Shown here one piece after another: positions 1 through 11,122 of a stretch of 64,000 bases of DNA (within the stretch, counting starts at the first letter, position 1; the number at the start of each line of letters is the position of its first letter). Below the pieces are notes generated by a model that saw nothing but the letters and a program-made list of their open reading frames with translations, did no database searches and was not told the DNA's origin. The position numbers were made by a program, and so were the translations under genes. Source of the stretch: Puccinia triticina (lineage: Eukaryota > Basidiomycota > Pucciniomycetes > Pucciniales > Pucciniaceae); contig NC_070568.1 in the NCBI RefSeq assembly GCF_026914185.1, positions 434,001-498,000 of the forward strand, in the 5' to 3' direction.

Positions 1-359
1 ATCTACGCCGCGCCACCCCTGTCACACGCCCCTGTTTCCACGTTAAATACACGCCTCATTGCTGCTACCCCGCCGTCCTCCTTGCCAAGCTTCTGCCTTT
101 TCTGGGACAGGTTCCTCCAGATCCAGCCTGGCCAAACAGTGGTCGGGGCTGTGAAGAGCAGTGATGCTTGAAATGACCCCAAACGCCAACCTGTCACATA
201 TGTACATGACTCAAAGATGAAAATTAATAGTCGGCGTTGTCAAAATGGTGGCTGAAAATGAGACCCCATGGCAGGCTCTTGTACCGCTCATTGAGATCCC
301 CCCAATGCCGGCACCCACTCCTCATTGATAGGAGTCCATTCATTGAACCTCCTCTTGAT
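1..359. other. Left edge, no gene recognised
   Basis: No convincing coding region, RNA gene or repeat end is visible. Short open frames exist on both strands but share no domain or composition with a known family. Words of the hairpin minisatellite (CATTGAG, CCATCAAGG) begin to appear from about 285. Confidence 0.4.
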
Positions 360-906
360 GGCCAGATGTACAGGCCATCAAGGAGAGTATGTACATCTTT
401 TGCTGAACGCTGTGTTCCAGTCATCAAGGGGAGTACCTCCCTTGATGACTGGAGCAATCCAGTTCTCAATGAACACTGTTCCAGTCATCAAGGGGAGTAC
501 AATTGTCTTGATGACCAGAACAATGCAGCCATCAAGGGTAGTACACTCCTCTCAATGACCAGAACAATCCAGTCATTGAGGGGAGTACACTTGTCTCAAT
601 GACCGGATCAATCCAGTCATCCAGAGGAGTACACTCCTCTCAATTACTGGAACAATCCAGTCATTGAGGGGAGTACACCCGTCTTGATGACCAGAACAAT
701 GCAGCCATTGAGGGGAGTAAACTCCTCTCAATGACCGGAACAATGCGGTCATCAAGGGGAGTACACTCCTCTTGATGACCGGAACAATCCAGTCATTGAG
801 GGGGGTACACTCCTCTCAATGACAGGATCAATCCAGTCATCGAGGGGAGTACACTCCTCTTGATGACCGGAACAATCCAGTCTTTGAGGGGAGTACACTC
901 CTCCCA
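360..906. repeat. Hairpin minisatellite I, 44-bp unit
   Basis: About ten tandem units of about 44 bp. Each has the plan GTCATTGAG, a GGGAGTACACTCC core, then CTCAATGAC and a short GGAACAATCCA linker, so each unit is an imperfect inverted repeat that could fold into a hairpin. The stem comes in alternative versions (TTGAG/CTCAA and TCAAG/CTTGA), and both arms usually change together. Open frames across the array on both strands are repeat translations, not genes. The array stops at the hAT element and resumes on its far side. Confidence 0.85.
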
Positions 907-1275
907 ACAACAGTGGGTTGATACAATTCAATACGATATTGGGCGCAATTTTGTATTGAATCGATCCCTGTTACCCAGCTACTCCGTTACCAATAGCAGT
1001 AACGGCCTTTTCTGTGGCCAGTGGGTACCGTAGCGAGAGAAAGTTTTTTTTGGGAGGAGATTTGAGTACCGAAACGCCCCGTATTGGGCGGTAACGGCGC
1101 ATAATGGGTGGTAACGCCCTGCAACACATTTCACCCCTGTTGACGGGCGGTAGCGCGCTATGTCATGTTTCACCCCTGTGTCCATGCTTTAGTCCCCCGG
1201 TTTTTTTTGTGCCACAGCAGCCATCACCTCTTTTATTGTTGCCCCTCCACCCTTTAAATTTCCAAACAATCAAAA

Positions 1276-4200
1276 ATGCCTCCAAACACTCAAACTACTG
1301 CCAACAGTACCGAAGATGCTAACGCCAGCAGATATGCGACCGACCAGTCTCAACTCCGCCGTTCAAATCGAGCTTCGTCTGCGGTTGTTGAACCAGGCAT
1401 GGTGCCAACTGGCTCGGACTCCCGGGCCAGATTAACCAAACCAGCTGGAGAGGTGACGGCCCCTTCTTCGGAATCTGGCCGTGCAACGGGCCCCAAAGGC
1501 AAGCGGCAGCCCAGGAAAAAAAGGGTGATCAAAGAGGATTCGTCTGCGACAGACACCCGCACTGTTGCTATTGTCAAAAAGAAGAAAAACCCGAAGAAGG
1601 TAACCAAAAAGGCCTTGGAAAGTCAGGAGGTGCGTGTAGACTAGAAGAAGAATGTAATCACATGAGAATTTTTATTGAGGTAAATTACAAACCTGTGTGG
1701 TATTTAGGTGAACGCAACCGGCGAAGCCCATGACTTCAGTCAGGATACCAATGAATCCATTGAGATCGGTCCAAGGGAAGCCAAAAAAAGCTTGAAAAAG
1801 AGTACGATGATATTCTAGATTTCTTCGAACCACCTTTTCGAAAGAAAGAAGACAAAGGAAACGCTCAGATTAATTATAAATGCAAGTGGTGTGGAGAGAT
1901 TTATCGTGCGCACGCGACATCTAGAGGAAACTTGAAGGTACACCGTGACGGTTCAACTCAGTCAGAGAAGAAAAGCCACGGCTGTGTGAATCGAGCAAAG
2001 GCAAAGGAGTCGGGTGCAAAGTTACCCCCGACAGTTGCTGAGCGCAATCTTGCCCAAGCCCATGGCGGCGGTGATGCTAAGCAAATGGTCATCAACAGCT
2101 TTCTTCAGAACAAGCAAAATTTTGTCAATTGGGTTCTAAACCAATTGATTATGCTATAGCAGATCCGACAAGCGCTGCCATGGTCTCGAATTGAAGACGA
2201 GATACTTCGTGCGGCTCTTCAATACGCAAACCCAAAGGCTTTTCTATTTGGTCAAAGGTGGTCGGCCGATGAGTCAAAAAAGTTGTACTCAATGCTAAAG
2301 AAGACAGTCTTTGACGAGTTGAATGTACGTTCAAATTCTAGTTACTTCTGAGGATGTGACTGCTTAACTGATGCTCGTTTTTCTTGATGAAGAACCTTGA
2401 CACCAAGTTCACCCTGATCCATGATGTATGGACGACAAAGGGGAACCGGTTTGCCTTCATTGGTGCCTCAGTGGCTTACATTGATTCGGACTGGCAGTAT
2501 ACGGTCCGACATTTGACACTCAAAATGATTCCATGGAAACATTTTGGACACTTACTTGCACGGCCCATCGCAAGACTCCTCAACAAGAAGAAGTTATTTA
2601 ATAAGATGCTGGCACAGACCACTGACTCTGGCTCAAACAACAATACAATGGCCGAAGAGATGTATCTTTTATTATATTCCAATGAGCCACCCACCGCAGG
2701 CTCGTGGGATCCTATGACTATGCACATCCGGTGCTTCTGTCACAAGCTGGCATTGATTGCAAATGCCGGCCTCAATTCCTTATCACTCAAAACTCTCCCT
2801 CCTGAAAAAACGAAGCAGTCTGTGTTGGGATTCTTCCCTATTCTGGGTAGAATCACTGAGGAGGATGAGGACCTCGACGGCGCGGCGGGATCGGCAGTCC
2901 GTTCAGAACCAACGGCTATTGCTACTAGTACGGCCCTTGACGTGGACGATGATTACGCTTCCCAAAGCGACTACGGAAATGCGGACGATGAACTCTCCAA
3001 TGAGGATACCAGCAAGTCTCGCAACAATGAAACGGCTGGAGGAGCCGGTTCGGAAAAGCACAAGAAGACCAATGAGATCCAGGTGCTTATAAACAAGCTC
3101 AATACTGTGATCAAACAGATCACCCAATCTGCTGCTCAGCGAGGTAGTTTTACTCGTATGGCTGAAAGGATGGGCGTAAAGGTAGCCCCATTGATAGCCG
3201 GTTACGGCATTCGATGGAACATCAGATACGAAAGCCACCAAAAAGCCATCGATGCCCGAGAAGTCATTGATCAACTGCTGAAGGAGGATCAACAGCAGAA
3301 CAATGGAGTTTTCAATGATATTCTGTTTTCTCCTCGCGATTGGAAAAAGATTGACAACTTGAATCGCGAGCTGGAGGTATGTGTCCTCAATACACAAGTA
3401 CTCCTTCCGCTGTCTTACTGAACCCACAATCATCACTAAAAGAATATTGATTTGTGAATTGAGACCTAAATAAAACCGACACACTAGAGTAAAAGAACAA
3501 TTAGAAAGAAAGAACACTTGAAGTTTTTAGAGAGATTGAGAAGAGGATAGAAACTAACGTTGGGACAAGCAGAGACGTGTGAGATATGGCAATTGAGAGA
3601 TGGAGAACAGGATAGGAAGTTGAGAGGAGCAGACACTGAGAACAAAGAGTTAGTTGAGTTGATTTGTTGGGATGATTGAGAAGACTGAGGGTAAGATCTC
3701 ACCAGACAATTTGAAGGAAGAAGAAAGAGGAAAGTAGAAGAAATAGAGGTGAGAGTGAGGAGTGAGCGATGAGGTTGGAGTGATCGACGAGTTGAGATGA
3801 GTCGCCGTAGGGTGGAATTGAGGTTCTTGAAGTTGTTGATTTGAAGTAAGGTTGAGGAGTGAGTTTAAAGAAGAGAAGTCGAGAGTGCGAGAGGGGAAGA
3901 AATAAAAAGAGGAATAGAGTTCAAGCGAGTACTGGAGAGAAGAGAGTCATGTCACAGATGTGACAGGAAGGTGATTTTTACAATCACCAGGTTTTTGTCA
4001 AACTAACCTCCCAAATGGAAGGGAATCAAGGGACCGGCGCGCATGTTATACCTAAATATCTCGAGCTTAAAGATCAACTCTCCAGCAAATTAGACCGGTC
4101 AGAAGAGACCGACATGCTGTATCCAATGTACCACTCAATGCTCGAGCGCGTTGAGAAGTATTTGGCTGAAGCTATGGAGTGTGAGACACTCAAGCTGGCC

Positions 4201-4812
4201 ACTGTTCTACATCCATGCTACCGGATGCATGTCTTTGAACTTGTCTACGGATCGGACAGTGCCGAGGTCAAGGAGTGCATCAAACTTCTGAATTTGTGAT
4301 TCTTGGAATACAAGGAACAGCCACTGTCAGCCGTCTCTGCCCCGGAAGCAGATATCACTATCCTTGGAGAATCAAGGCCCCCGGAGGCGGACACATCCTT
4401 GTTTATGGCTTGCCTGGCATCCCGAATGAATCAGAAGCCCTCAACTCCGCATGCAAACAAAGTTGAAACCTTCCTCAAGGCAGATCTTGTTTTCACAAGT
4501 AAGGAGATAAACGACAAGTCAACTCCGTTGACGTGGTGGAAGGCAAACTGTAAAACCTATCCATCACTCTCTCGGATGGCCCGGGCATACCTTGGTTGCT
4601 CAGGGAGTTCGTGCGCAGTCGAGCGCTTGTTCTCAGCTGCTTCCGACGTTTGCAGCAGTAGACGAGGCGGCCTACTCCCTTCAACCATGTCTCGCTGCGT
4701 CAGCAGTTTGATGTGGTTGAGGGAGCAGGTTCCTCTCACCGGCGACTTTGAGGAAGCAGGTAAAGTTTTGGCATCTCTGGTGCGTGCACCCCAGAAAAAT
4801 GCGGGCACTTGA
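1276..4812 (+). pseudogene. hAT transposase, multi-exon and disrupted
   Basis: Cut-and-paste transposase that would act in the nucleus on the surrounding inverted repeats. Exon 1 (1276-1628) starts at ATG and has a basic KKKKNPKK-type stretch, probably a nuclear signal. The next exon (from 1708) encodes a BED finger (CKWCGEIY..HATSRGNLKVH). Predicted introns are 1629-1707, 2325-2392 (GTACGT...AAG) and 3377-3990. The exon at 2393-3376 holds the catalytic-core motif TTDSGSNNNTM and HIRCFCHKLALI. The last exon (3991-4812) encodes the conserved hAT C-terminus (CAVERLFSAASDV..RRGGLL). Breaks: a frame change in an A-rich run near 1785, another near 2150, and an in-frame TGA at 4297. It is therefore almost certainly inactive. 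The family call is firm; the exon ends are my reading. Confidence 0.8.
3377..3990 (+). other. Long purine-rich intron or insertion in the hAT transposase
   Basis: A 614-bp segment starts with GTATGT and ends with CACCAG. It separates codons for RELE from codons for VFVKLTSQMEGN, which read as a continuous hAT protein once it is removed. Its middle is almost pure A/G (GAGAGATTGAGAAGAGG-type). Its last 60 bases hold two small palindromes (TGTCACAGATGTGACA and GGTGATTTTTACAATCACC). It may be a genuine long intron or an old insertion that is spliced out. Confidence 0.5.
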
Positions 4813-5055
4813 ATGGCAGCCTTGCTATGTACATATATTTTGTTACTAGTTCTGAGTAACGAACCCTCTTCATCTATTGTATTGAAAAAAATAATGCCCT
4901 CTGCGACAAAAATATATCGTATCGTGCCCCTCAAAAAAATCAGGAGAACACCAAAGTAGCGGTAGCGCACCGCCGTTACCAGTAACAGCAACAGTAACAC
5001 ACCACAACACGATACGGTACCGTTACGATACCATTGCTGGTATCGTAACTACCCT

Positions 5056-5250
5056 GTGTTGCTCTTGATGACCGGAAAGATCCGGTCATTGAGGGGAGGA
5101 TGTATTTCTCTCAATGAAAGCTCTGTCCCAGTCATTGAGGGGAGTAAAATTCCCTTGATAAACAGAAAAGAGCGGCCATCAAGGGGAGTGTTTACTTCTC
5201 CTGATGACCAGAACAAACCGGCCATTGATGTACTCTTAATGACCAGTGTG
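5056..5250. repeat. Hairpin minisatellite I, right portion
   Basis: Three to four more units of the array seen at 360-906 (GGTCATTGAGGGGAG... and CGGCCATCAAGGGGAG...). They begin exactly at the right end of the hAT element, which shows the transposon landed in a pre-existing array. Confidence 0.75.
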
Positions 5251-6289
5251 GAACTTCTCTTTGGGATGAATAGAGCTGGAGAGGGAATGGTGCTTTAATG
5301 TGCTGCCTCTCTGGGAACAAGAAAAAGATATAAGAGTGTGGACTCTTATGGAAAGGTGCAGCTATAGAGGATTCTTGAGGTATGTCTTGAGGGTTACTTT
5401 TCTACTAATCTAATATTTTGTACACAGATATCAAGCTTGTATAATCTGATTTATTGGCATAAGCAAGGCTATTGATAGGTGACCAGTGATCTGAATTACT
5501 TTGACAGGATCTGATGGGGAACAAATGAAGAGGAAAACAACCAAGTTTATATACACAAGAAAGAGGAGCCATGAGGAAACAAGGATAACCTGAAGAGAAG
5601 CATAGAACATTCTACTTCTATAGGATGAAACAGCCATGTGGTCAGAGCAGTGGGTCAAGGAGTCACATGATGGTGTAATAGTGGGTGGAGATGATGCCAT
5701 CTTCTGGGGGCTATGGTGCAATCTTCCTAGTTGGAGGAGGGGATATGTGAGACATAACAGGGGTAGAATATTCTATGATCTAAGATGGGAGGAGTTATGA
5801 GTTTCAGGAAGTGTTTCAGGAAGAAGTAAGCTAGGGATCTAAGATAGGAGGATTCAGGTGTTTCAGGAACAAGTAATCTAGGGATCTAAGATAGGAGGAG
5901 TCAGGTGTTTCAGGAAGTGTTTCAGCAAGTAACAATCTAGGTGGGGTTTGGGGCTATGTCTAGTATAATGTGTATCATTTTGGGTTTGGAGGGTGAATGG
6001 TTTCAAGGGTGCTTATACATCTTTGAGCACATGGTTCTAAGGAAAAACTAGAAGAAGGGGGTAAAATGTGATCTGGGTAGATGTTTGAGACTAGGGAGAG
6101 GGTTTATCCAAGAGAGGGGGAGTGTGAGAAGAGAGAATAATCCAGGGTATGACCATTGAGTGGGGATGTTGAGGGCCTTGGGCTTTGCTGACAAGGGGGC
6201 CAGAGGTATGGGATTTAGTTTTGAGGTGTGACAGCCTTGTGATTGATGGTTGCTGGTTTTCTGGGTAGATCAGGATTGGCTTACCACAC
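5251..6289. other. No gene recognised; short tandem repeat at 5770-5935
   Basis: No coding region with recognisable features. Between 5770 and 5935 the phrase GATCTAAGATAGGAGGA, followed by TCAGGTGTTTCAGGA, occurs about three times at roughly 55-65 bp spacing. The stretch is A/G-rich on the plus strand and may be old transposon DNA. Confidence 0.4.
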
Positions 6290-6532
6290 CGGTTTACTCC
6301 GTTCATTGAGAGGAGTAAAAACTGCCCCGATGTCTGGAACAAATTGGTCATTGAGGTGAGTTTTTACTTCTCTCCATGTCTGGAAGAAACTACAGCAAGG
6401 CCAGGAAAGCTTGCGGGTCCGGCAGCCTGGCTGCTGGACCCGCAAGCTTTCCTGGCCTTGCTGTAACAAGCTCCTCTCAATGCCCACAACAGAGCTACAG
6501 CAAGGCCAGGAAAGCTTGCGGGTCCGGCAGCC
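6290..6532. repeat. Foldback repeat inside minisatellite I remnants
   Basis: Arms 6391-6427 and 6429-6465 are inverted copies of a 37-bp sequence beginning TACAGCAAGGCCAGGAAAGC. They differ at one position and are separated by one base, so they could form an extremely stable cruciform. A third copy, in direct orientation, lies at 6496-6532. The flanks (6290-6390 and 6470-6490) contain GTCATTGAG and CTCCTCTCAATG words of minisatellite I. Confidence 0.8.
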
Positions 6533-6660
6533 AGAATATACACCAAACGGACCTTCCAAACCTTCCCCCTTCTTCCACCTTTGTCCGTCCCATTCCCCCC
6601 CCCCCCCTCCAGCAAAAATGCCCCCCAACCCAATTCCTGTAGAGACTGTAAAATGAAGAT

Positions 6661-6743
6661 GTGTCTGGTGAGAGTCAAACTCACAACCTCAGCTATGCTG
6701 AGACACATACTAGAGTGCTGCCTTTACCAACTGGGCTACAGAC
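6661..6743 (-). tRNA. tRNA-like sequence, perhaps SINE head or pseudogene
   Basis: Read on the minus strand, a TGTCTG acceptor half is followed by TA, a D-arm (GCCCAGTTGGTAAAGGC), a central part and a good T-arm (GTGAG TTTGACT CTCAC) leading to CAGACA. This pairs with the start over six bases. The middle is longer than normal: either there is an intron or the GTATGTGTCTCAGCATAGCTGAG segment is a long arm, and I could not fix the anticodon. It could be a tRNA with an intron, a tRNA pseudogene or the head of a SINE. A covariance-model scan would decide. Confidence 0.5.
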
Positions 6744-7042
6744 ATTTGTGGCTGCCTGGTTGGTTGGTAGTGCTCATGGGTCAATCCAACAGCCCTCCAT
6801 ACTGTGGTGATGCATCATGGTAGCAGACTAACAGACAACTCAACACCCCCCCTTGCTAAATGATGAGAAGTGGGGATTGAACCCAAGATAGAGAGTGGGA
6901 ATGAGATCCAGGAAAGATGATCAGTGTAGGGATTGAATACATGATCTAAATGTAGGCTTATAGGGGTTTGCATGGTCTTACAAGTAAGCATTCACAACTT
7001 CATCAGGTCTCTATTGTAAGCAAGTAGCACTCAGGTAGCCCT
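6744..7042. other. No gene recognised
   Basis: Mixed sequence between the tRNA-like element and a minus-strand Copia LTR. Part of it may be internal sequence of the Copia remnant whose primer site lies at 7043-7054. No open frame with recognisable content. Confidence 0.35.
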
Positions 7043-7401
7043 GGGCTCATAACCTGATGAGCTGAACTGGGCTGAGAACAGCAGGCACAATGCGGGTCGG
7101 TGTTCAAGGTTTGTGGAAGGATGATAATATTGCATGTTAGACTAAAACATCAATATAGAGGAGAGAAAGGAAAAGAGGAAAATATAAAGGGTAGAAAGGG
7201 AAAACTAAAACCTACCTGAGAACAGCAGGCACAATGCGGGGCAATGTTTGAGGTTTGTGGAAGGATGATGAAAGGAATCCTTCCATGCCTGCTGCCTCAA
7301 GTAGTCTACATACAACATGTAACAGGGCTGTGAAAAGTCTAGACAAGAGTGAAATGTGAGAAGAATACAAAAGAAACAAAACCTGAGTATAATACTCAAC
7401 A
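7043..7401 (-). mobile_element. Copia-type LTR with primer-binding site (remnant)
   Basis: On the minus strand the LTR runs from 7401 (TGTTGAGTATTATACTCAGG) to 7055 (...GCTCATCA), 347 bp. It is followed at once by GGTTATGAGCCC (7054-7043). Layout and ends match the LTR of Copia A, including an internal duplication (7071-7138 and 7210-7270) around a pyrimidine-rich spacer. The internal coding part is missing. The next bases on the plus strand (7402 on) are C-rich. Confidence 0.75.
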
Positions 7402-7531
7402 ATTCCCCCTCCCCGCCCAACTGGACCCACCCACAATCCCGCCAGCCAGCCAGCCGGCCACGCGCCAAACCAAAAAAAATTTGTGCTACTGGTGAGCAGC
7501 CGTGATCCACTCCGCCCCCATTCCCACCCGT

Positions 7532-8463
7532 TGTGGTGCTCCATTCCAAACCATAAGTAGTATTTTATTGCTTTCTTTTACATATATTCATCATTACATT
7601 GAACATTTCCCCATAAACCTTCACAAATACCTCATTATTATTGCATATTCAGATTCTACATCAAATTTCACATATAGTCATTCCTACATAGTACCCCCTT
7701 ATCTTCAATGGTTCAGTAGTTATAGAGGATATAAGACTTACAGATAATCTACAGTCTTCATTAGTTACAATACTCAATTCATTAGTAACTTACTTGAATC
7801 ATTACAGTACATTACTTTTACATAATTACTTTCACATACTAAACCCTTTACATACATTCCTCATTATGTACTATGGCTATTGTACACATTACATCATTAG
7901 ATCTGTGCTTACCTCTTTCAGTAGTGCTCATCATTACAAGTAGTTACTATGTTCTCATCACTTTTCCCCATTAGTACATTCTTTTATTCCCATAACCAGC
8001 ATTCCCTTTTCAGCATTGCTCATCATTACATACTGTTACTATGTTCACATCACTCTTCCTCATTTGTACAACCTTAATTCTCATAGCCAGAACTCTTCAT
8101 TGTCTGTGCTCATCCCTCCTTACTATAAGAATTGTCTTCCCCCCCCTCACTTGTACCTCATGCAGAGAAATATATACAGAATTTATAGATAATTTTGGAT
8201 ACAGAAATTATAAGTTCCCCACTCTCATCAATCCTCCATCTCTCTTACCCTCAGTAGTCAGTAGTTAAAGCTCATAGTACTAGCTCCTAAGATCAAGCAG
8301 AAATCAGCCACACCTTTTCTTCTTTTTTCTTAGTGTTACTCTCATCCCCTCAGCATTAGTCAGGAAGGCAGCCTCATCAGCACCCTTGCATAGCTTACAT
8401 TAGTACTAGTGTTGCTATCCATTTACCTTCCAAGCTCTATTCTCCCCTTTGAGTAGTTCCACA
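7532..8463 (+). repeat. Gypsy A1 5' LTR (932 bp)
   Basis: Starts TGTGGTGCTCCATTCC and ends GAGTAGTTCCACA. Matches the 3' LTR at 22733-23663 almost base for base (one C/A difference near 8088 and one extra A near 8268). AT-rich and non-coding; it should hold promoter and polyadenylation signals, but I cannot point to a clear TATA box. Confidence 0.93.
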
Positions 8464-8484
8464 AGTGGTGTCCCAACAGTGGCC
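8464..8484 (+). promoter_or_regulatory. Primer-binding site of Gypsy A1
   Basis: Just after the LTR comes TGGTGTCCCAACAGTGGC. Its complement ends in ...GGGACACCA, the CCA end expected of a tRNA 3' terminus. The same sequence follows the 5' LTR of copy 2 (45225-45245). I could not assign the tRNA. Confidence 0.7.
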
Positions 8485-8677
8485 TTTCTATACTTCAGAT
8501 ATCTTCAGCTCTAGTAACACTTTTACCATCAGCTACATACTACTTCACCTACACTCCTCATACTCCTCTCTTTACAAATCAACTCCCTGCTTTTAGAATC
8601 AACTTCAACCAACAGTAACACTATCAGCACCTTCATTATCAATCTTCAGATTCAGATTCAACTTACTTGTTTCAATC

Positions 8678-11122
8678 ATGTCTGCCCAAGGATCTCCCAA
8701 CGCCAATGTTGCCCCCCGTCTTTACCCTCCAGTGGATCCTTCCAGTAATGCTACAGTTCAGGACTCCACCACTTCCAACACTGGTAAGACTCAGGTTCCT
8801 CTCAATGGTCCAGGTCACCAATCTTCTTCTACTGGTCCAGGTCCTCAGGCTCCTTCCAATGCTCCAGATCCACAGGGTTCTTCTATTCCACAGGCCAACT
8901 CCAGTTCTTGCAGACCTCCTCCTAGACCTCAGACTTCCAGTGCTCCTAGATTCACAGGATACAGGGATACCAATCAGCCATCAGATGATTCAGAGGATTT
9001 AAATGTTCCACCACCCCGCTTTTCCAGATTCCAGTGCCAAAGGGATCATTCAACTCACTCTACCAGGTCCAACACCCACTTCTTGAACAGAGAACCAGCC
9101 ATGCCAAGGTACCAGGATCCAGTCAGCAGAGGAGTTAAGATCAAACCCATGGAAAAAGAGCTCTTCTTTGATGGAACCAACATGCCTGTGGAGAAATTCA
9201 TTAGAAGGTATGAAAGTGCTGGAAGAGATGATGGTGCTAACTCTAAGGAACTGGCTGGACAAATCATTTCTTTTATCAAAGGATTGGACCTAAAGGATGA
9301 AGTGGAAGACATGTCAGGCCATGAAAACTTGGATTGGGAAACCCTGAAGAAACAGCTACTCACCAAGTTTGGAACTTCTCAGCCATTGGTCAGATATACC
9401 AGGGAGGATCTCAGGAAACTAGTCTACAAATCTGCCCAGGATGGAGGAATCAGCACCTTGGAAACCTTCAACACATTCAGAAACTAGTTTGAAACCATCA
9501 CTCACTACTTGGTAAGGATGGGGTACAGTACTAGCCTGGAGGAATTCAGACACCTACTTTTGGAAACTCTTCACAAGGATCTGGATCAAAGAGTTACTAG
9601 GAGCTTGATGAGGGACAATCAAATGCTAGCCTCAAAGGATGGAGGTGATATCTTGCCAGACACTGAAACTCTTCTTACCTACATTCACCAGGAAGTTTAC
9701 TCAAGATCAGTGGTCAACAGAAGGACTGAATGGAGGGCAGAAGAGAAATTCACTTTGGACAACTCACCTAGGACCTCCAAACCTACACCTGCTACTCAGG
9801 GAACTGCTCCTACTGCTTCTATTTCTCTGGACAAACAAGTGGAACTCCTTACCAAACAACTTGCATCTCTCACTGCTGGCAAAGGACTACCTCCCCACAT
9901 GGACAAACCTGCTAGGACCTGGCCATTCAAATGCTATTATTGTCATCAGGAAACCCATGGAACCAACAGCTGCTCTCAACTTGCCCAGGACATGTCTAGT
10001 GGTGCTGTTATCAAGGACAGAAGAGATTACAGACTTCCAGACAAATCAGTTATTCCCTGGATTCCAAGCAGACCAATCAGAACCCCAGTGGAAGAGTACT
10101 CTAAAACTAAGCTCACATCTTCTTTTGGCCAACTAGAGGAGGACCCAGTCTATTATCAAGCCCATAGTTATGAAGCAGACCTTGGAAAGAGGACTAGAAA
10201 CAACTCTAAGGATCAGGATGAAGAGGAATCAGCCAAGGCAGACAAAAGGATCAGGAAGGAGAAACAGGACCTAATGGACATGGATACAGAGGACTTACTT
10301 CACATGACACAGCCCCCTACTCCTAGTGCTTCCAAATCCCCTACTTCAAAAGGCTCCCCTCAGGTCAGATTCCAGGATAAGGACAAGGATTCAACCACTG
10401 CACCTAAGGACAAACCAGTTAAGAAAACCTATTTGGAAAAGACTTTGGCCAAGGAGTACCCAGGAATTGAAGAGGAAGTGGCTAGTAGGATGTTGACTGC
10501 AGGAAAGATGGAGTTGGCCTTTGGAGAAATCTTTGCTATATCACCAGGAGTTACTGACTGTATCAGGAAGAAGATAACCAACAGAAGGGTCCCATTGGAT
10601 GGTGTCAAATCAGCAAACTTCACAGACATGGAGGATGAAGAAGAACCAGCACAGGAGCAACCCACTACTCACTACTCCTGCCCCCTTGGATACATCACCA
10701 TCACTATTGGAGGAGAGAAACATCAAGCACTCTTGGATACTGGCTCTATGGTCAACATTATTCCTGAAACTCTTGCACATAAACTTGGATTGGTACTCAC
10801 TGCTAAATCTATGAAGCTCAAAGGAATTGGAGGCCACCTTACTGATATACCTGGAATTGCTGAAGATGTGGAGGTAACCATTGGGAAAGTAGTCAGGACA
10901 GTTCATTTCTGGGTAGCCAAAGGACCAGTTCAGATGATTATTGGAAAGCCTTTCTCGATGGATGTCTCAGCTAACATCAACTACAATGGAGCCAGAGGAG
11001 AAGCACTTTCAATCATGGATTCAGCTGGTCAGACTTTTTTGGTTCCAATCATACTCCCCAGTAATCAGAAGTGGGAAACCAGCATACCTTCCAATTCTGG
11101 ACTGGTAAATTTTTTAGATTGA
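8678..11122 (+). pseudogene. Gypsy A1 gag-protease with one nonsense codon
   Basis: Capsid/nucleocapsid polyprotein with the protease at its C-terminus. The start ATG matches copy 2. The N-terminal third is rich in Pro, Ser and Gln. A retrotransposon capsid region follows (FFDGTNMPVEKFIRRYE). Near residue 418 lies a perfect CX2CX4HX4C knuckle (CYYCHQETHGTNSC), and near residue 688 the aspartic protease motif LLDTGSMVNIIP. At 9485-9487 a TAG replaces the AAG of copy 2 (45454-47925), cutting the protein after about 269 residues. The rest of the frame is open to the TGA at 11120. Translation beyond the TAG would need readthrough or help from another copy. Confidence 0.9.

Larger units (their letters stand above)
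908..5061 (+). mobile_element. hAT-superfamily DNA transposon, degenerate
   Basis: The ends are short imperfect inverted repeats: CAACAGTGGGTTGATAC on the left, and CAACACAGGGTAGTTACGAT when the right end is read on the other strand. The subterminal DNA on both sides is rich in GTAACGG/CCGTTAC words, as in many hAT elements. The interior carries a broken transposase with a BED zinc finger and a C-terminal hAT dimerisation region. The element sits inside minisatellite I. No clean 8-bp target duplication is left (CTCCCAA and CTCTTGA differ only by transitions), so exact ends are approximate. Confidence 0.75.

Noticed and set aside
360..906. CRISPR-like array
   Set aside because: Regular repeats, but no unique spacers; each unit is itself a hairpin, the linker is repeated too, and the setting is eukaryotic.
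3424..3990. Separate LTR or MITE inside the hAT transposase
   Set aside because: No terminal repeats or duplication found; intron-like ends explain it better, so described as intron or old insertion.
7532..7561. Possible 5-bp duplication for Gypsy A1
   Set aside because: Five bases (CCCGT/CCGTC) do not match; four (CCGT) do, and copy 2 also has four (ACGT), so a 4-bp duplication is used.
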